Positions 29,301-42,000 of a stretch of DNA of 64,000 nt are shown piece after piece. The stretch lies in assembly GCF_047495875.1 (NCBI RefSeq), contig NC_092466.1, positions 16,736,561 through 16,800,560 on the forward strand, given 5' to 3'. The position numbers were made by a program, and so were the translations under genes. The stretch's first letter is position 1. The number at the start of each line of letters is the position of its first letter. The notes beneath the pieces were generated by a model, which saw only the letters and a program-made list of their open reading frames with translations, was not told the DNA's origin and ran no database searches. This DNA is from Pithys albifrons albifrons. Its lineage: Eukaryota > Chordata > Aves > Passeriformes > Thamnophilidae.

Positions 29301-30181
29301 CCACATGGTAAAACAAATCCCAGTTCCTCTTTGTTTTTATCCAAATGAGCATATTATGTCAAAAAGGGACAGTTGCTGGGGTTACGACTACAAAAATAGC
29401 GTATCATTATGTTGCTGCATGGCTAAAATCTGCCACCACCTCCAGGCTCTGAAGAGGAAGGCAGGGTGTTTCCTGTAGTGGGATTAGTCAGGCCCTGGTC
29501 ACCCCTGCAGCCTGGGCCCCAGAGCCACCCTTTTGGGGGGATGAGTAATGCTGGAGGGATGGAGGAACCCCTGCTGCTTGTCACTGGTGCAGCTCTGCAG
29601 GGCCACCCTTGCCAGCTGCACACTGTGGTGTGTTCCATCTGGGCTGCACAAAAGCCCACTTGAACATAGACAGGATGGGTCCCAACATGGGCCAGGTGTT
29701 CAGACTCTGAAAACACCTGCTTGGCAAAAAGAAGAGGCCTAGGGCTGTTTAAAGGGGCTTGGCCATGTTCTTCTTTATTTAAGGTTTTTTCTCTAGTGGT
29801 TTTCCTACCTTGTTGCAGCCAACCAAGCCTTCTCAGCACCAGGACAGATGGCCAGATAGGCTGACTTGCAGGCAAGACCAGAAAGAGCTAAGCAGGCTGT
29901 AGGCATTTTCTGGTGAGTCTGTGCTGATTAGATCCAGACATTTTTGATGCATGCACACATTTACAGTGAGGAAGAGGAGGAATTTCACTGTAACTAGAAA
30001 GGTTTTGTTTGCCATTTGGGGTAGGGTGGCTTCCTTCTCCTAATTTCAGGACTTCACCTGCACTTGACTCCACCGGTTTCACAGGAACGGTATATTCCAA
30101 GGTGGCCAGGAGAATCCACTCTCTCAGATGCCTCAGATTTAAGATAAATGGGAGATGCTAGGTCTCATGTGTGCTGTTTTG
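29301..30181. other. Unidentified GC-richer stretch between two repeats
   Basis: Lies between the 5S-derived element and the CR1 fragment. It contains a 150-codon minus-strand open frame at 29423-29875 with no recognisable domain; the composition favours chance openness. It may be old transposon sequence, but I cannot assign it. Confidence 0.4.
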
Positions 30182-30419
30182 GGGAGGACTAGGAAATGGT
30201 CTCAAGTGCCAGAGGATGTTTAGATTAGGTATTAGGAAAAAATTCTTCACTAAAAGGATGATCAGACATTTCTCAGGGAAGTGATGGAATCACTATCCCT
30301 GGAAAGGTTCAAAAGGCAGGTGGATGTGGCACTTGGGAATTTGGTTTATTCAAACACAGTGATTCTAAGGTTAATGGTTGCGCTCAGTCTTAGAGATCTT
30401 TTGCCAATGTTCTGCATGA
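30182..30419 (+). repeat. CR1 LINE 3' end, degraded
   Basis: Matches the typical 3' region of avian/reptilian CR1 on the + strand. Blocks are GGAAATGGTCTCAAGT, GATGTTTAGATTAGGTATTAGG, TTCTTCACTAAAAGGATG, GGGAAGTGATGGAATCAC, TCCCTGGAAAGGTTCAAAAG, GGATGTGGCACTTGGG, GGTTAATGGTTG and CTTAGAGATCTTTTGCCAAT. It ends near an ATTCT(A/G)TG-like octamer remnant. Many substitutions and the lack of a reverse-transcriptase region show an old 5'-truncated insertion. This is the main evidence that the host is a bird or another sauropsid. Confidence 0.92.
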
Positions 30420-32540
30420 GCAAAAAGAGCCAGCCGAAGTCACATTACCTGCTACTAGAGACTTCTTCTAATTCTAGCCCAGGACTCTTTTCCCCAAGAA
30501 AAATTTCGAGTGCCAGTGTGTCTTGGTAGGAGTGGGGAAGTAGGGGAAGTAAGATATGCCTTGTGGAACTATTCAGAATGTAAGGGTTGTGAGGAGAAGC
30601 ACTTACCTCCATTGCTTGTACTGCTTTCCAGGCAGGTAAAAACAAGCCCTGGTGGAGTAGTAGGAAAGGATTTGGGGGTTTTTGGCTACACACTCCGTGT
30701 AGGTACTAAAAGTGAAACAGCTTCATTTTGGGTCATGCATGTGCATGGAAGAAGCAAACAGGCTGAGGTATGACCAGTGGAGAGGCCCCACAGCAGGTGC
30801 CATAAAATCTCATGAACCAGTCTTGTGAAATGAAGACTTTATTAGGAGTAACTTCTTGGCAGCAGTACCAGTCTAAGCAGTTCCTCACCCTATTCCTCCA
30901 GCCCTGTGCTCCACCCTTACAAACAGCTGTGCATCAAATCAAATCAAGGAACTGGTGCAGTTAAAACCTTTATTTTGATGACCTTTTGGTGGATCGTTGG
31001 TAGTGGACTCCTCTAGTCCATGTTACTGCACAGCTACACGAACAGGGGCCAGCAGATCACAGGGGTGAGAAATCCTGTGTGAGTCACACTGTCACCAAGC
31101 CCTGAGCTCACAGCACTCAGGGACTGCCCTCAGCATGAAGCATTAGCAGCAGCCCCTTCCTGGGAGCAGTGAGGTGACAGTGCTGTGAGGACAGGCATAA
31201 AAGTCCTCTGCACTGGGCACTGCAGAGCATTAAAACTAGACCTGTAATTTCCGTTGAGTAAAGAAGAAATCAGGTGAAACCAGCATGGCAGTGCAAATGA
31301 CAGGCTGCCACCAAAGATGTCACAGGGAAACAGCCTGGGATTTCTGTGCCAGCCAGGCAAGAGGCAGGTGTTGTGTAAGAGAAATCACTGCATGAGCATA
31401 CTGAGCAAATCTCTTATTCTGGGACGTGTTCAGATGAGTGGGAAGATTATCTGAGCAAAAGGGAAAGCAACACAGAAATTGATTCATATCCACTTCTTCA
31501 TATTGTCAGAGCATTAATTTTAACTAATTAAAAATTAATTTAATTTTCAAAGTAACTTCTAGGTAGTAAAATTGCAAAGTTGTCCGATTCACAACTAATA
31601 CAATGCAAAGTGGAATTCCAAATTTTTGTGTATTAAATGACATTCAACATTATATTATTTCTTAAAGCCAATAAACTTTATAAGACACACCAAAATGGGC
31701 AATTTGTACACTGTGGGCCCACTCTAGAAAAATACCGAATTCAAATATCAAGTGATTTCCATGCTGAAAGTTCAGACACCAAAAACATCAGCCTTGCCAA
31801 TATCAGAGCAACACTGTTATTAAAGACACAAATCTCATGGCAGGCTATTTCTCCAGTGCCATCTGCACTAACCAGGAAAGTCTGTTTTGTGGCTGCAATT
31901 TCACAAGAAAAAATGTAGTCAGTACCATCTGCGAATTCCACGTGAAAACCTGGCCCACGTGCCAATGAGAATCTCACCAAGAAATAACTTTGTGTGTCCT
32001 CAAAACACATTGTACTTACCAAAACATATTAACATGATGCAGACGTAATTTTTTTAAAGAACTTGTAGGTTTACTCCCTAGAGCAGCCTTAGTTTGTAAA
32101 CTAAGCTGTGGACAGGTCATCCTCCAAAGGTGCAGTATTCAAAGTAATCAACCCTTTAGGATAAAGGCAGAATGTGAATAACTGCCTACGCTGCCCTTCA
32201 GAAGCAACCAGCTGCTTCCAAATATCATCTTTAAAGAAAAAAAAAAAGATTGAGCCCAAAACTAAGTAAAAAGTCCCAGGCTCAGAGATATGAGGGCCAT
32301 AAAACACAGTCAGTTGTCTGCATCTTGGGTGGGAAGAGTCTTGCCCTGTGCCCCTAGAGGGATCAGGATTTTCTCCTGCCTTAGATTAAGAAACAGAGTG
32401 AGAAACTTACTTTTCCTCACAGTTATATTCAAAAGAACGGGCATAAGATGATGGCTTTTTTCTAGCTTTTGCCGGAGAACCTCTGGGAAAGGAAAGCTTC
32501 CCACGGCAGCATGTTCCCAGCTGGCACACGTTCACCAGAG
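30420..32540. other. Gene-free interval upstream of the BLNK island
   Basis: No conserved coding sequence, RNA gene or clear repeat seen. It includes one weak minus-strand exon candidate at 30607-30705. Confidence 0.5.
32411..32540 (-). other. Possible first exon of a divergent minus-strand transcript
   Basis: On the minus strand an open frame starting at 32607, inside the CpG island, reads to a consensus donor, AAAA|GTAAGT, whose GT lies at 32409-32410. CpG islands often drive divergent transcription. The peptide has no recognised domain and looks like GC-rich chance frame at its start. The exon's 5' edge is unknown; only the part up to the island's edge is given. It could be a non-coding first exon or nothing. 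Confidence 0.25.
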
Positions 32541-32602
32541 GCATAGAGGAGCGGGGAGGAGAGGAAGGCCAGGCGCCCGCACCGCTCCCCGCAGCCGGCG
32601 AA

Positions 32603-32625
32603 GTCACCTGTGACTGGCAGGTGAC
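32603..32625. promoter_or_regulatory. Palindromic pair of E-boxes
   Basis: GTCACCTG and its exact reverse complement CAGGTGAC flank a 7-bp spacer, giving an 8-bp perfect inverted repeat about 330 bp upstream of the BLNK ATG. Both arms contain the CACCTG/CAGGTG E-box preferred by E2A-type and also by ZEB/Snail-type factors. The symmetric layout suggests paired binding; this is inference from sequence. Confidence 0.55.
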
Positions 32626-32953
32626 AGCGGCGGGTCCCGGCCCCGCACCCGACCCAGCTCCGCTCCGACAGCTCCAGAGCGAGGAGCTAATTGGCGAGGA
32701 CTCATACTCCTATTTCCAAATGCTCCACCTCGGCTCCCGGTTCCGCAGCCACCTGTGCACGCCCCGGGCGGGGCGGGGGCGGGCGGCGGGGCCGGGCCGG
32801 GCAGCGGGTCCCTCCTCCGCCGGTGCCCGCGGGCGGGACGGAGCGCGGCTGCAGCAGCGCGGGGGTGCCGCCTGACCCGGGAGGAGCCTGCCCTACCCGG
32901 CTCTGCCCTGCCCGGCGAGCGGGGCGAGTGCCGGGCCGGGGCAGCGCAGGATC

Positions 32954-33000
32954 ATGGACAAGCTCAACAGGCTGACGGTGCCGGCTGGGGAGAAGTTCAG
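32954..33000 (+). CDS. BLNK: BLNK coding exon 1 (residues 1-16, phase 2 end)
   Basis: Encodes the conserved start MDKLNRLTVPAGEKF plus two bases of an Arg codon. The ATG has A at -3 and G at +4, a strong Kozak context, and the protein starts exactly like mammalian BLNK, which fixes the start. The donor is CAG|GTGGGG. The exon sits at the 3' side of a CpG island. The open frame runs on past the donor into GC-rich intron, which is incidental. The 5' UTR boundary cannot be set from sequence alone. Confidence 0.95.
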
Positions 33001-36000
33001 GTGGGGCTGCCCCGCGCTCGATGCGGCGGAGGGCACGGGGGTGCTGCGGGAGCGCGGCCGGGAGATGAGCGGCGGGGCCGGGGCACTGGGAGGCGCTGGG
33101 GCACGGGAGGCGCTGGGGCACGGGAGGGTGGGCAGAAGCTTTGCAGTAAAACGGAGTTCTCACCGGTGGCCAGGGCGCTGCTGGGAAGCGTGGGAGGGAA
33201 ACGCAGGTCAGGAACGATTAATCGGACACAGATTTCAAAGGAAAATGTGTGTCCGGCTTCACCTGCAGAGCAAAGAGGAATGTTTTCAAAGTGTCTGTTT
33301 TCAAAGCTGTAAGAAAATTGTTATGACTCACTAAGATGAGGCTTATGCAAATTAGGAAAACTTAATTACTTAATGGTTTAATGCCCTATGAAGATCGCTT
33401 TTGCAGTTAAGTTCTGTAATATTTCCTCATCTTCGAAAGAACTGGTGGAATAGGGGGAACTGGAAAACGGGAAATGTTCCTAAGTGAAGAACAAAGTTAA
33501 ATATGGGGTTTGAGAGGAAAAAAGCAGAAGCTGGCCATTACTGAAGTATTTTTAGTGTGACTCGATTGGTGTGCTGGCACAGCTGGCACCTCAAGGCTCT
33601 TTCATTTTGACTTTTTTTTTTTCGAAATAGCTGAAAGAGGTTCTGTTTCAGATTAAAGGAGCACAGAAACTTTTTCGTCTTCTGAAAAATAAGAATGAAA
33701 TACTGAAAAATATTTTTTCCACAAAGTAACTCCTACTTAAGCATTCAATACCAATTTATAAGTGGTTCTCAGGTCTTTCTCCCTCTCCCAAATTCAAATT
33801 AGAGTAATCTCTTGTACAGCTAATTTTGATGCAATGTCATTTCTTGATATCTATTCTTTCCATACTGTTGAAATATTGGCAAGGGGGTGTACTTAGGGCT
33901 GCAGTGACACTTTTATGTTCTTCGGCCAGGCACACCTAATAAAACCTTAGCAGGCTGCATCCTACAGCCTGGGCAAGAACTCTGTGTAAGGCTCAAAGGA
34001 CAGGGGTAAGAAGACAGTGAATTTTCTCATTGTCTGCAATTTATCACCTTAAGTAGTGTAAACTAATCTAAATGGTGTCAGGGCTCAGTGCTGGTCTAAA
34101 CCAGTGATCTTAAGATAACAAGCTGAGAAGCAATTACTGGTACATAAAGTAAAGCAGATTCTCTCTGGTATCATAAAATTGTAGCTTGGATGAGTCTTCT
34201 GCACTTTGCAAACTATTACAGCAGGATTACTTTCAAGTATTCAGAGAGGGACTGTCTATATGTGAGGTTTATAATAGTCCACAACTTGTTTGTAAACTGG
34301 TTCAAAAGCCCTGAACCAGAAAGGCAGCATCACACCTCTGCTGCATCTTCATGTAGCTGACACTTCACATAGGTGACACTTTTCATCTTGTTTAAGGTTT
34401 TAATATTGTTGTAAAATAAGGAAGAGGAGGAAGCAGCTCTGCTTTCCTGTATTAACTTGAAGTATTAAAAGCTACTTTTTCTCCCCTTCTTATGGCCAAT
34501 TCACTCTAGTTATGCAAGGAATACAGGAACACATGTTTCTCAAATGTGAGTGTTCTCACCAGGTGCTGTGAAAGTGAATTCATGCTTCAATCTGAGCATG
34601 TCAAAATATATCCTTAAACAGAAACCTGGATTTTTGGCTACATAATCTTACTACAGTATCAGAATTTTAACACCTTAAGGCAGAACTTTTCATTAATAGA
34701 TATTCATGGGATAAATTTAGAAGAGATATTCAAATATAGGAAGAGATCAGCATAATATGGCGGCAGCCTTTTCCTCCTGCTTTGAAACAGCTCAATACCC
34801 CTCTGAGCTGCGTGACTTGTTGACAGTGTAGTTGACTTCCTAATATAGCCTCTGTCTGTACTGAAGACACACAGGTGGTTCAGTTTCTACCGAATGTAAC
34901 ATGAATTAAATGGTTATGTTAAATCATACCTTTCTCCATATGCTAAGATGCAATGCCAAGAAATATTCTTGCCAAACATAGTTCAGTTGGAGTAATTACA
35001 GTTTACATTTTTTTTAAAGACAACTTTCTTAAAATTTCTGCTTTGTAGCAGCAAAATTAAAGAATTACTGCTGTTGAGTTAGTCTGAGAATAGATCTTTT
35101 GATTTTTTTCAAGTGTAGACCTGGAAAACTAGCTATTATGTGGCTTTACTAAGCTCAGCTGTTATAAGCTTCAACTATATTTGAGCTTACCCAACCTAGC
35201 TTTTTGTTGCAGTAGCAAATCTTATGTCAGATCTGAATTCTTAACATATGTTCTGCTTGTTAAGTTTATTGCAACAATAAGAAATATAACTGTTCTTGCA
35301 TGCTTCTCACCCAATATATAGTGGTATGTACATTGTTGAAGTTAAGTCACTCTATTCATGTCAGTATCAGTCAGATAGCAACGCTGGAACTTCATGGAAT
35401 TCTAGTATTAATTTTTATGCAATGTTTCTTATAGGGCATGCACATTATTATACAAATATTTCCTCAGAGTACGTTGTGTATTCTGACTGCTTCCATATAC
35501 TCAGAAAAAGTGAATTCCAAGGCTTAGTTATTTATCATGGGTGGCACATGCAAATAATTTGGTACTTTGAATTGTTTTGTAAAGTGTGGAGTGAATACAT
35601 GAGCAATAGCCATGCTGCCTAGTGTGCCTTGATTTCGGCCTGAACTTCAGGGAAAAAATCTTATACTACAAATATATACATGAATAGATTCACTCATAAT
35701 CAGGGACAGTAGGTGACACGGGTAACAGGAAGTTAGCAACTCGAAAGATACAGCACTAAACTTGCAGGCTGTTCAACTTCCTTCGATTATGAGCCTGTGA
35801 TTCCTGGTATTTGAATGATTTCTAGCTACTATGTATGACTGTGTCATAGCATCTCTTCAGACTGGCTGCATTTTTTTTATTATGACCACAAACCTTAATA
35901 ATGGCCCTCTGCTGTCTTCTGCTGTATATCACAAAGTCCTTTTCAAAGGCATGATTTCCATCACCACTCCAGTGATGGGCAAACCACAGCATGAACCAGA

Positions 36001-39000
36001 AGTGTGCCACATGTTTTCACTTGCCTCAGGTCATGCAGCTAGCAACTTCCAGATTGCAAACAGACTTGTCCAGAAGAAGTTTCATGTTTGTTAATTTGCA
36101 GCAGTTCTTTCCCCACCATCCCACTCAATAAAAAGTCTTAAAATCACTACCTCCAACCAAAACTCCCAAGTAAAAGCAAGTGGAAAAAAATAGCAGCTGA
36201 CTTTTTTTCTCAGGTTGAACAAGTGTGTTCAATTATTTGCAGTATTTTGTATTCACATCTCTTGCTAAATAGGAAGATTTAAGCCCTAATTCTATGAAAT
36301 CAAGATGTGTTTCCTTAAGGCCTGAATGTCTGTTAATTGTCTATTAAATTTGTATGTTTATGGTCTTCACGAATATTCTACTGATAGAGATAGCTTGGCT
36401 GTAACTGCTAGGTCTTTTCTTTACCACAGGATTTTCTGGCACTGTTTCTTTTTGAAAGAGAATAGTAGAAAATTAATTCATTTGGGAGCAAAATATTTAG
36501 CTGTGATGACAGCAGGTTTTGTGGCACACCCACGTTTTAGCCCACCAAAATGTAGGCTGAATGTAAGGTCACATGAAGTCACAGTCCAGTGCAGTCTTCA
36601 AAGCTGAATTTCACAGACACGGGAAAAGGAGGTCACTGGCCATGTTTGCCATGCTAATGGGTACAAAAAGTTCTCTCTGTAGGATTGTTAGGTCCAGTTT
36701 GCTATACAAAGCACAGGACTGTGATTAAAAGATAAACCTATATATTCTTTATTTCTTCTAGTTTTTTGTCAGCTTAAAGAGTTCATGAATCTTTCTCATC
36801 TCTGGACTTTGGAATGGAATGAGATAAGAAACACAAACCAACCCCAGATACTGCTGCAAAAATCCATTCTTTCATTCCCAATGCTACTTCTCCAGTCAAA
36901 TCCTCTTGACCTTGCTTCAGCATAGCACAGCCTCCATCCCATCTATATTTATTCTCCTTTATTCCTTTCTCTCTGCACCATTTCATTATACCAATCCCTT
37001 TAAAGCTTCTTTTCTTCTTTCCAGCTACGTCATCCTGCCTAGACCTATCTCCAGGCTAAAAAAAAAAAACAAACCAAAAACCCCAAACCTCAAACATGCT
37101 ACTTTTCACAAGGGAAAAAAACCAAAACAAATCAAAACAAACACCCACAAATCTATAACCGCCTAAAACACAATTAAATAACCACATAGTGTTTATTCTC
37201 ACACAGAAATTCCTGTCTATAATGATATTTATAGATAAGTATGTTTGAATGTGATCTACCTGTGTGTTAAAAATATGGCAATGTGGACAAAATGATGTGG
37301 TAAAATATTGAAACTGTGGTGAGAAGCACTGGTTTAATCTCTTTGTGTAGACAGCCCTGTAAGAGTATGGTCTGTTCACAAGGTGAGCTATATTTATATA
37401 ATACCTTTAGTTTCATTCTATTTGTGCTAGCAAAATTGTGCGATCACTGGCACAGCTTATTCCACCACTGCTTCATCTTCATGGGTGTAAGAGGCCATAC
37501 ATGATGTAATTGGAACGTTTTTAAATATCCTAAGCATTGTTTTGGCTTTTTGTTTAAACAGTGAGTGAAATCTGGTGCTTTAACACTGAAGGCAGTTCCA
37601 GCATTGTGACCAAACATAGAAGGGGGAAATAACATTTCAATTACATGACAAAAAAAAAACTGAAAAAATGACAACTTGAAGAGTTCAGATCACTTTACTT
37701 CAGGTTCACAATGCTACATTAGATGAAATCTTTGACATTTAAAAAATTTGAATGTTTCCTTTTAATTTGTTGGTACAGTTCAGGATTAAAATATGCTTCT
37801 CTTTTGTAGCACGTTATTTTATGCACACTGCAATGAGGAAAATTTGTATCTGCTCTATTTGGTGTATTTAATGGAAATACCTCAACATTTCAAGTATGAC
37901 TTCAAGAATCATTCAAAAATAACTTTTAGCCATATTCAGGTGTCTAAATCATATTTTGTGGATGATTTAGAAGTCACTGATTGTTTGGGAAAAATAATGT
38001 ATTTGCTCATTATGTAGTTTTTTACTTAAGTTTTTATGTGTTTTTTTTTAAATGATTGCTGCATTAGAGGACTGATTTTAGTTTTGGATAATATCTCCCA
38101 TAGTCTAAGTACCCTAAAGCATGTCACAATATGACAGATAAGCAATTACGTCTTTTAGAAAGCAAATATCACTGGTTTTATGTGCTCAGCAGACAAGAGA
38201 ATTGGAAAACTGATGGAAAACCGTGGCTGAAAGTGACAGGACTTTCACATTTGGCTGCATGGAATCATCTTAGATTTTTGGTAAACTATAAAAGAAGTTT
38301 ACATACTCTGTAAATCGGTTTGTTATGTGACAGCCATAATAAATTACCTGAGGGGTAAAAGAAGCTTGAAAATTCTGTTAACATCTTTATCCTAATCTGT
38401 TAGTTTATACACTCTGGACAAGTGCATTTTCCAAGTGTAAACAAACCCAGATGTGCAGTGCCACAGGTTGATAACCTCAACATAAATTAGAACACAGTAA
38501 ACACTTTAGAAAGAATTAAAATAATGCATCCCAAGGCAATAATATGAAAAACATAAGCATACATTTTTCAAGCTTAATATAAGGGCAACTGGGTGAAGTA
38601 GGCTATGAATACAAGTGGCTGTACAATGTTGCTAAATGTTTCCTTCATGACTTAAAATATAGATGCTACAGGCATCTCTGTGAGAAGCACAGAGATGAGG
38701 AAGCGCTGCTGGAGCTGTAGCTACATGGCCAGTTTAACTCCGCGAAAGTCTGAGCTGCTGCCAAAAGAGAGGTCCCTTTCTTCCATCCGCCCAACAGCCC
38801 TGCTCACCCTGCCACTCACCTCCACCCTCACACCGGCACTAGGGATCCACTGACCATGTGATGAAGCTGGATCTGATCCTGCTGATATCTAAATTGGCAA
38901 AAGAAAAAAGAAGTTAATTTCCCAGCTGGAAGTTCCATGATTCATCATAGCTGGGGAAGCACCGAGAGCATTCAAGGGTGGAATTTCCTCTTTCAATGGC

Positions 39001-42000
39001 AGCCCATGTGGGCTCCATTTAAGTGACCTAGAGAACAAAGTACTTCTCCAAAGTTTTAGCAACATTTGGTAGGCTTCAGAACAAAATAAACAAAACAGGT
39101 CCATGAGTAGCCTCTATTAGATCCCTGCCAGTGCCACCCCACATCTGTGGTAGATATAATGCTTCTGTAGCTTGAGCAACAACACTTCTAGCCCAAGTAC
39201 AGCAGTGCAGTGGTAATTTTCTGGGTCCATACCAAATCCTGTCTTTATTCACTTCCCTGTAATGACTGTGCTTCCAAATTTTGGTGAAATATAAAACCCC
39301 ACTTAACTCTTTAAATTTTTGCCCTTGCTCTCCTTCACCAACCAGGCTGTAGTGTACTAATCATTCAGGGAGACAGAGCACTCAGTTTTAACTGTATTTT
39401 AAAGAAACATCCTGGTGCTTGCAAAACTTTCAGAAAAGATGGGTAAGCCCTGTGAATGTGGCTTCTGTGCGTGGTTTCTTTTGTTTGTTTTATAATGCAT
39501 TAACTTTACATCCAGAGAGCTGGTGCAAAAAAGGGATCAGTTAAGCAAAACAAAAAAAGATTCAAACAGAGCAGTTACAGAATAGAAAATATACTTTAAC
39601 TTTTTATGTCAAGAAGTGACAACTAATATTCACTTGCATATAGCTAATTTTTTTCTGTGCTCCTTACAGTATCACTAATATTCAGCTGAGATAAAGGGGA
39701 AAACAATCTGGATAAGGGAAAGAGGTGTCCAAACCTCAAATGCTTCCAGCTGTTGATAAATATTTGTATTTTTTCAAAGTTGTGCTAAAAAGTGCCTGGC
39801 CATCACTGCCTTCTGATATTCAAAATTGGTTGTGAAGTTCCCAACAGTAGTAAAGAAAGATAACAGAAACCAGGTCTACTATTCTCCTCTGCTAAATAAA
39901 AGACAAAGGTCATTGCAAAAAATACTGTACAACTTAAACACATGAAACCTTTATTATTAATATACTGCCCATATATGCTCAGAACAAGCCTCAACCTTGA
40001 TCTAAAATGAGAAAGTAGTTGCACCACTCGGTTGGTGACATTGTCAGGGCCTTAGTTGTCTTGGTCCCACTGATCAATCTTCATGGGTTCTTCCAATATG
40101 CAGAATTCACAGTCACCTCGAAGTACTTATTCTTTCATGTCAGGACTGATTTATGTCAAGGATGTATTGTGCCTTTACATGATACTTAGTAGTACAAGAG
40201 GGACTGACAACTTCTTTGTGAAGATTATGTAGAGGGCATATGAAGATGAAAAGTATAATCAATATTTAGCCTTTTTGTGCTTCTGTGTGTACAATGTAAA
40301 CACACACCTGCTCTAATTATGAGGTGTGCCTTTAGGCAAAATAGTGGATGATTCAAAAGTGAGCAGAATAGGATGTTATTGAGACTTTTTAAAAAATCAA
40401 CACTCTTAGCAAAGTGACTATAAATTATTTATAGTCATTCCCCCTTGTGCATCTGATGAACACCTCAGAAGAATTCATTGTTCCCTCTTCCTCTCAGATA
40501 GGTAGCTGTAATTGACTTCTCCCCACAAGCAAGCTTCTTTGAACTTCTCTTCACAGCTTTGAGATAGCTTTACAGATAAAGATCAAAGGCTTGGGGCCTT
40601 GAATGGAAGGTTTGGTATCACAGATTACCACTCCAGCTCCAAACTTCCTTCTCTTCCATCATGGAAGCCATTGCAGGGGATGAGTTGCGATAAGCCCCCA
40701 GAGTGGAGGAGGGGCTGTATCTTGGACCAGCAGCAACTGAAGTAGTTTATCTGACTGCACCTCAAGGATTCACCCTGTCTTTATGCATTGCACACATGTA
40801 ACAGTCATTGAAAACACCAGCTCCAACCCAGCTGGCTGATGACAGCGTGCATTTCCTTGCAGAGGACTTCAGTCTCGCTCTTTCAGGGATCATGGCATAT
40901 AGGGCGGGTGTGCCCCTATATCTGAAGGAGGTCTAATGAGAGGAATTAGCTGCTTTCTGCATTTGGGTATTTCCTTTTGCTTTCTACTGAGGACTTAGAA
41001 GGGAGGTGGAAGGGGATACAGTTGTTTTATATCATTTAATTGGATTGTCTTAGATACACAAAACTGGCAGAAATAACGAAAATACATCTTAGGTAGACAC
41101 CCATTTCACTAAGATCCACATTCTTTCCCAGAGAGACCATGTCAGGAGCATTGTGTTCATGGAAGCTCTTCAAGGGAGAGGTGGTACTTCTCTTGGTTGT
41201 TAATTTATTTTGATAAGAAAGGTCCAGATAAAAGCTTCAAGCTTTTTAAATGTTAAGTGGTACTTTTACAAATCCCCTTCTAGGAAAGCAGGTTCTTCCT
41301 GAAAAAGCAAGCAGAAGTCTTCCCCTTTGTCCAGAAACAATAACTTTCTTTCTTAATTTGGTCACCTGCATAGCTGTTTATAAAACTGAAGGCTAATGGA
41401 AACACAAAACAAAGCCCAGCTGGGGTGAACGTGGTGGAATAATTGTACTGTGAGAAGCCATAAAGGAGAGGGCTAGGCATGTTGTTCCTTCTTTAGTTTC
41501 ATATTTTAACATGGTTTTTTAATTAACAGAGGTAGCTGTATTAATTTTAAATTTTCTACTCTTGAGTTGTAGTTTTTATCTTCTAATAACTTTTCTGCTC
41601 CAAATACCATTATACTCTTCGTTGCTTTCTGTTTTGTGGTTCTTTTCTGTAAAAATTCATAGCTGAAGAAGGGGTGTATTTTTGGAGATGTTTTTGTTTT
41701 AAGGCTAAATTTGCACTTACTGAATCCCATTCTAGGTTTCCAATGCTAAGCATTTGAATTTGCTTGGAAATAGCAAAAAAACCCTCACAAACAAACAAAA
41801 ACCTTCAAGAAAAAACTACTTTTTGTTTTAATGTGGTCTCTTATGCTGCTTTTCTTAAGACAAGAATAAGTGCTACACCTACCTACACTCTTGCTTTAAG
41901 TGAATGGACATAGTGATGATCTTCAGAAAATATTACTTTCTAGGCACAGAACTACAGGTTGTCCTGTCAGTGAGAAACTCTGAGATGTACCCAAAAAGGT

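Larger units (their letters stand above)
32540..33200 (+). promoter_or_regulatory. BLNK: CpG-island promoter of BLNK
   Basis: A sharp GC- and CpG-rich block in an AT-rich surrounding, covering the region upstream of and including exon 1. It contains clustered GC boxes at 32761-32790, an inverted CCAAT (ATTGG) at 32690-32694, a PU.1/Ets-like GAGGAAG at 32561, and CACCTG/CAGGTG E-boxes at 32605-32610, 32618-32623 and 32750-32755. I see no TATA box, so several dispersed start sites are likely. E2A, EBF1, PAX5 and PU.1 are known drivers of the B-cell programme; binding here is inferred from motif matches only. Confidence 0.8.

Noticed and set aside
29423..29875. 150-codon minus-strand frame near the repeats
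   Set aside because: No known domain; it lies in GC-richer, probably transposon-derived sequence, where long open frames arise by chance.
30281..30529. 82-codon plus-strand frame
   Set aside because: It overlaps the CR1 3' end and is made of repeat-derived sequence.
32702..33334. Long frames (up to 185 codons) on both strands across the CpG island
   Set aside because: GC-rich sequence lacks stop codons; the frames are rich in Gly, Arg, Ala and Pro, have no domains and overlap the promoter. Only exon 1 of BLNK is supported.
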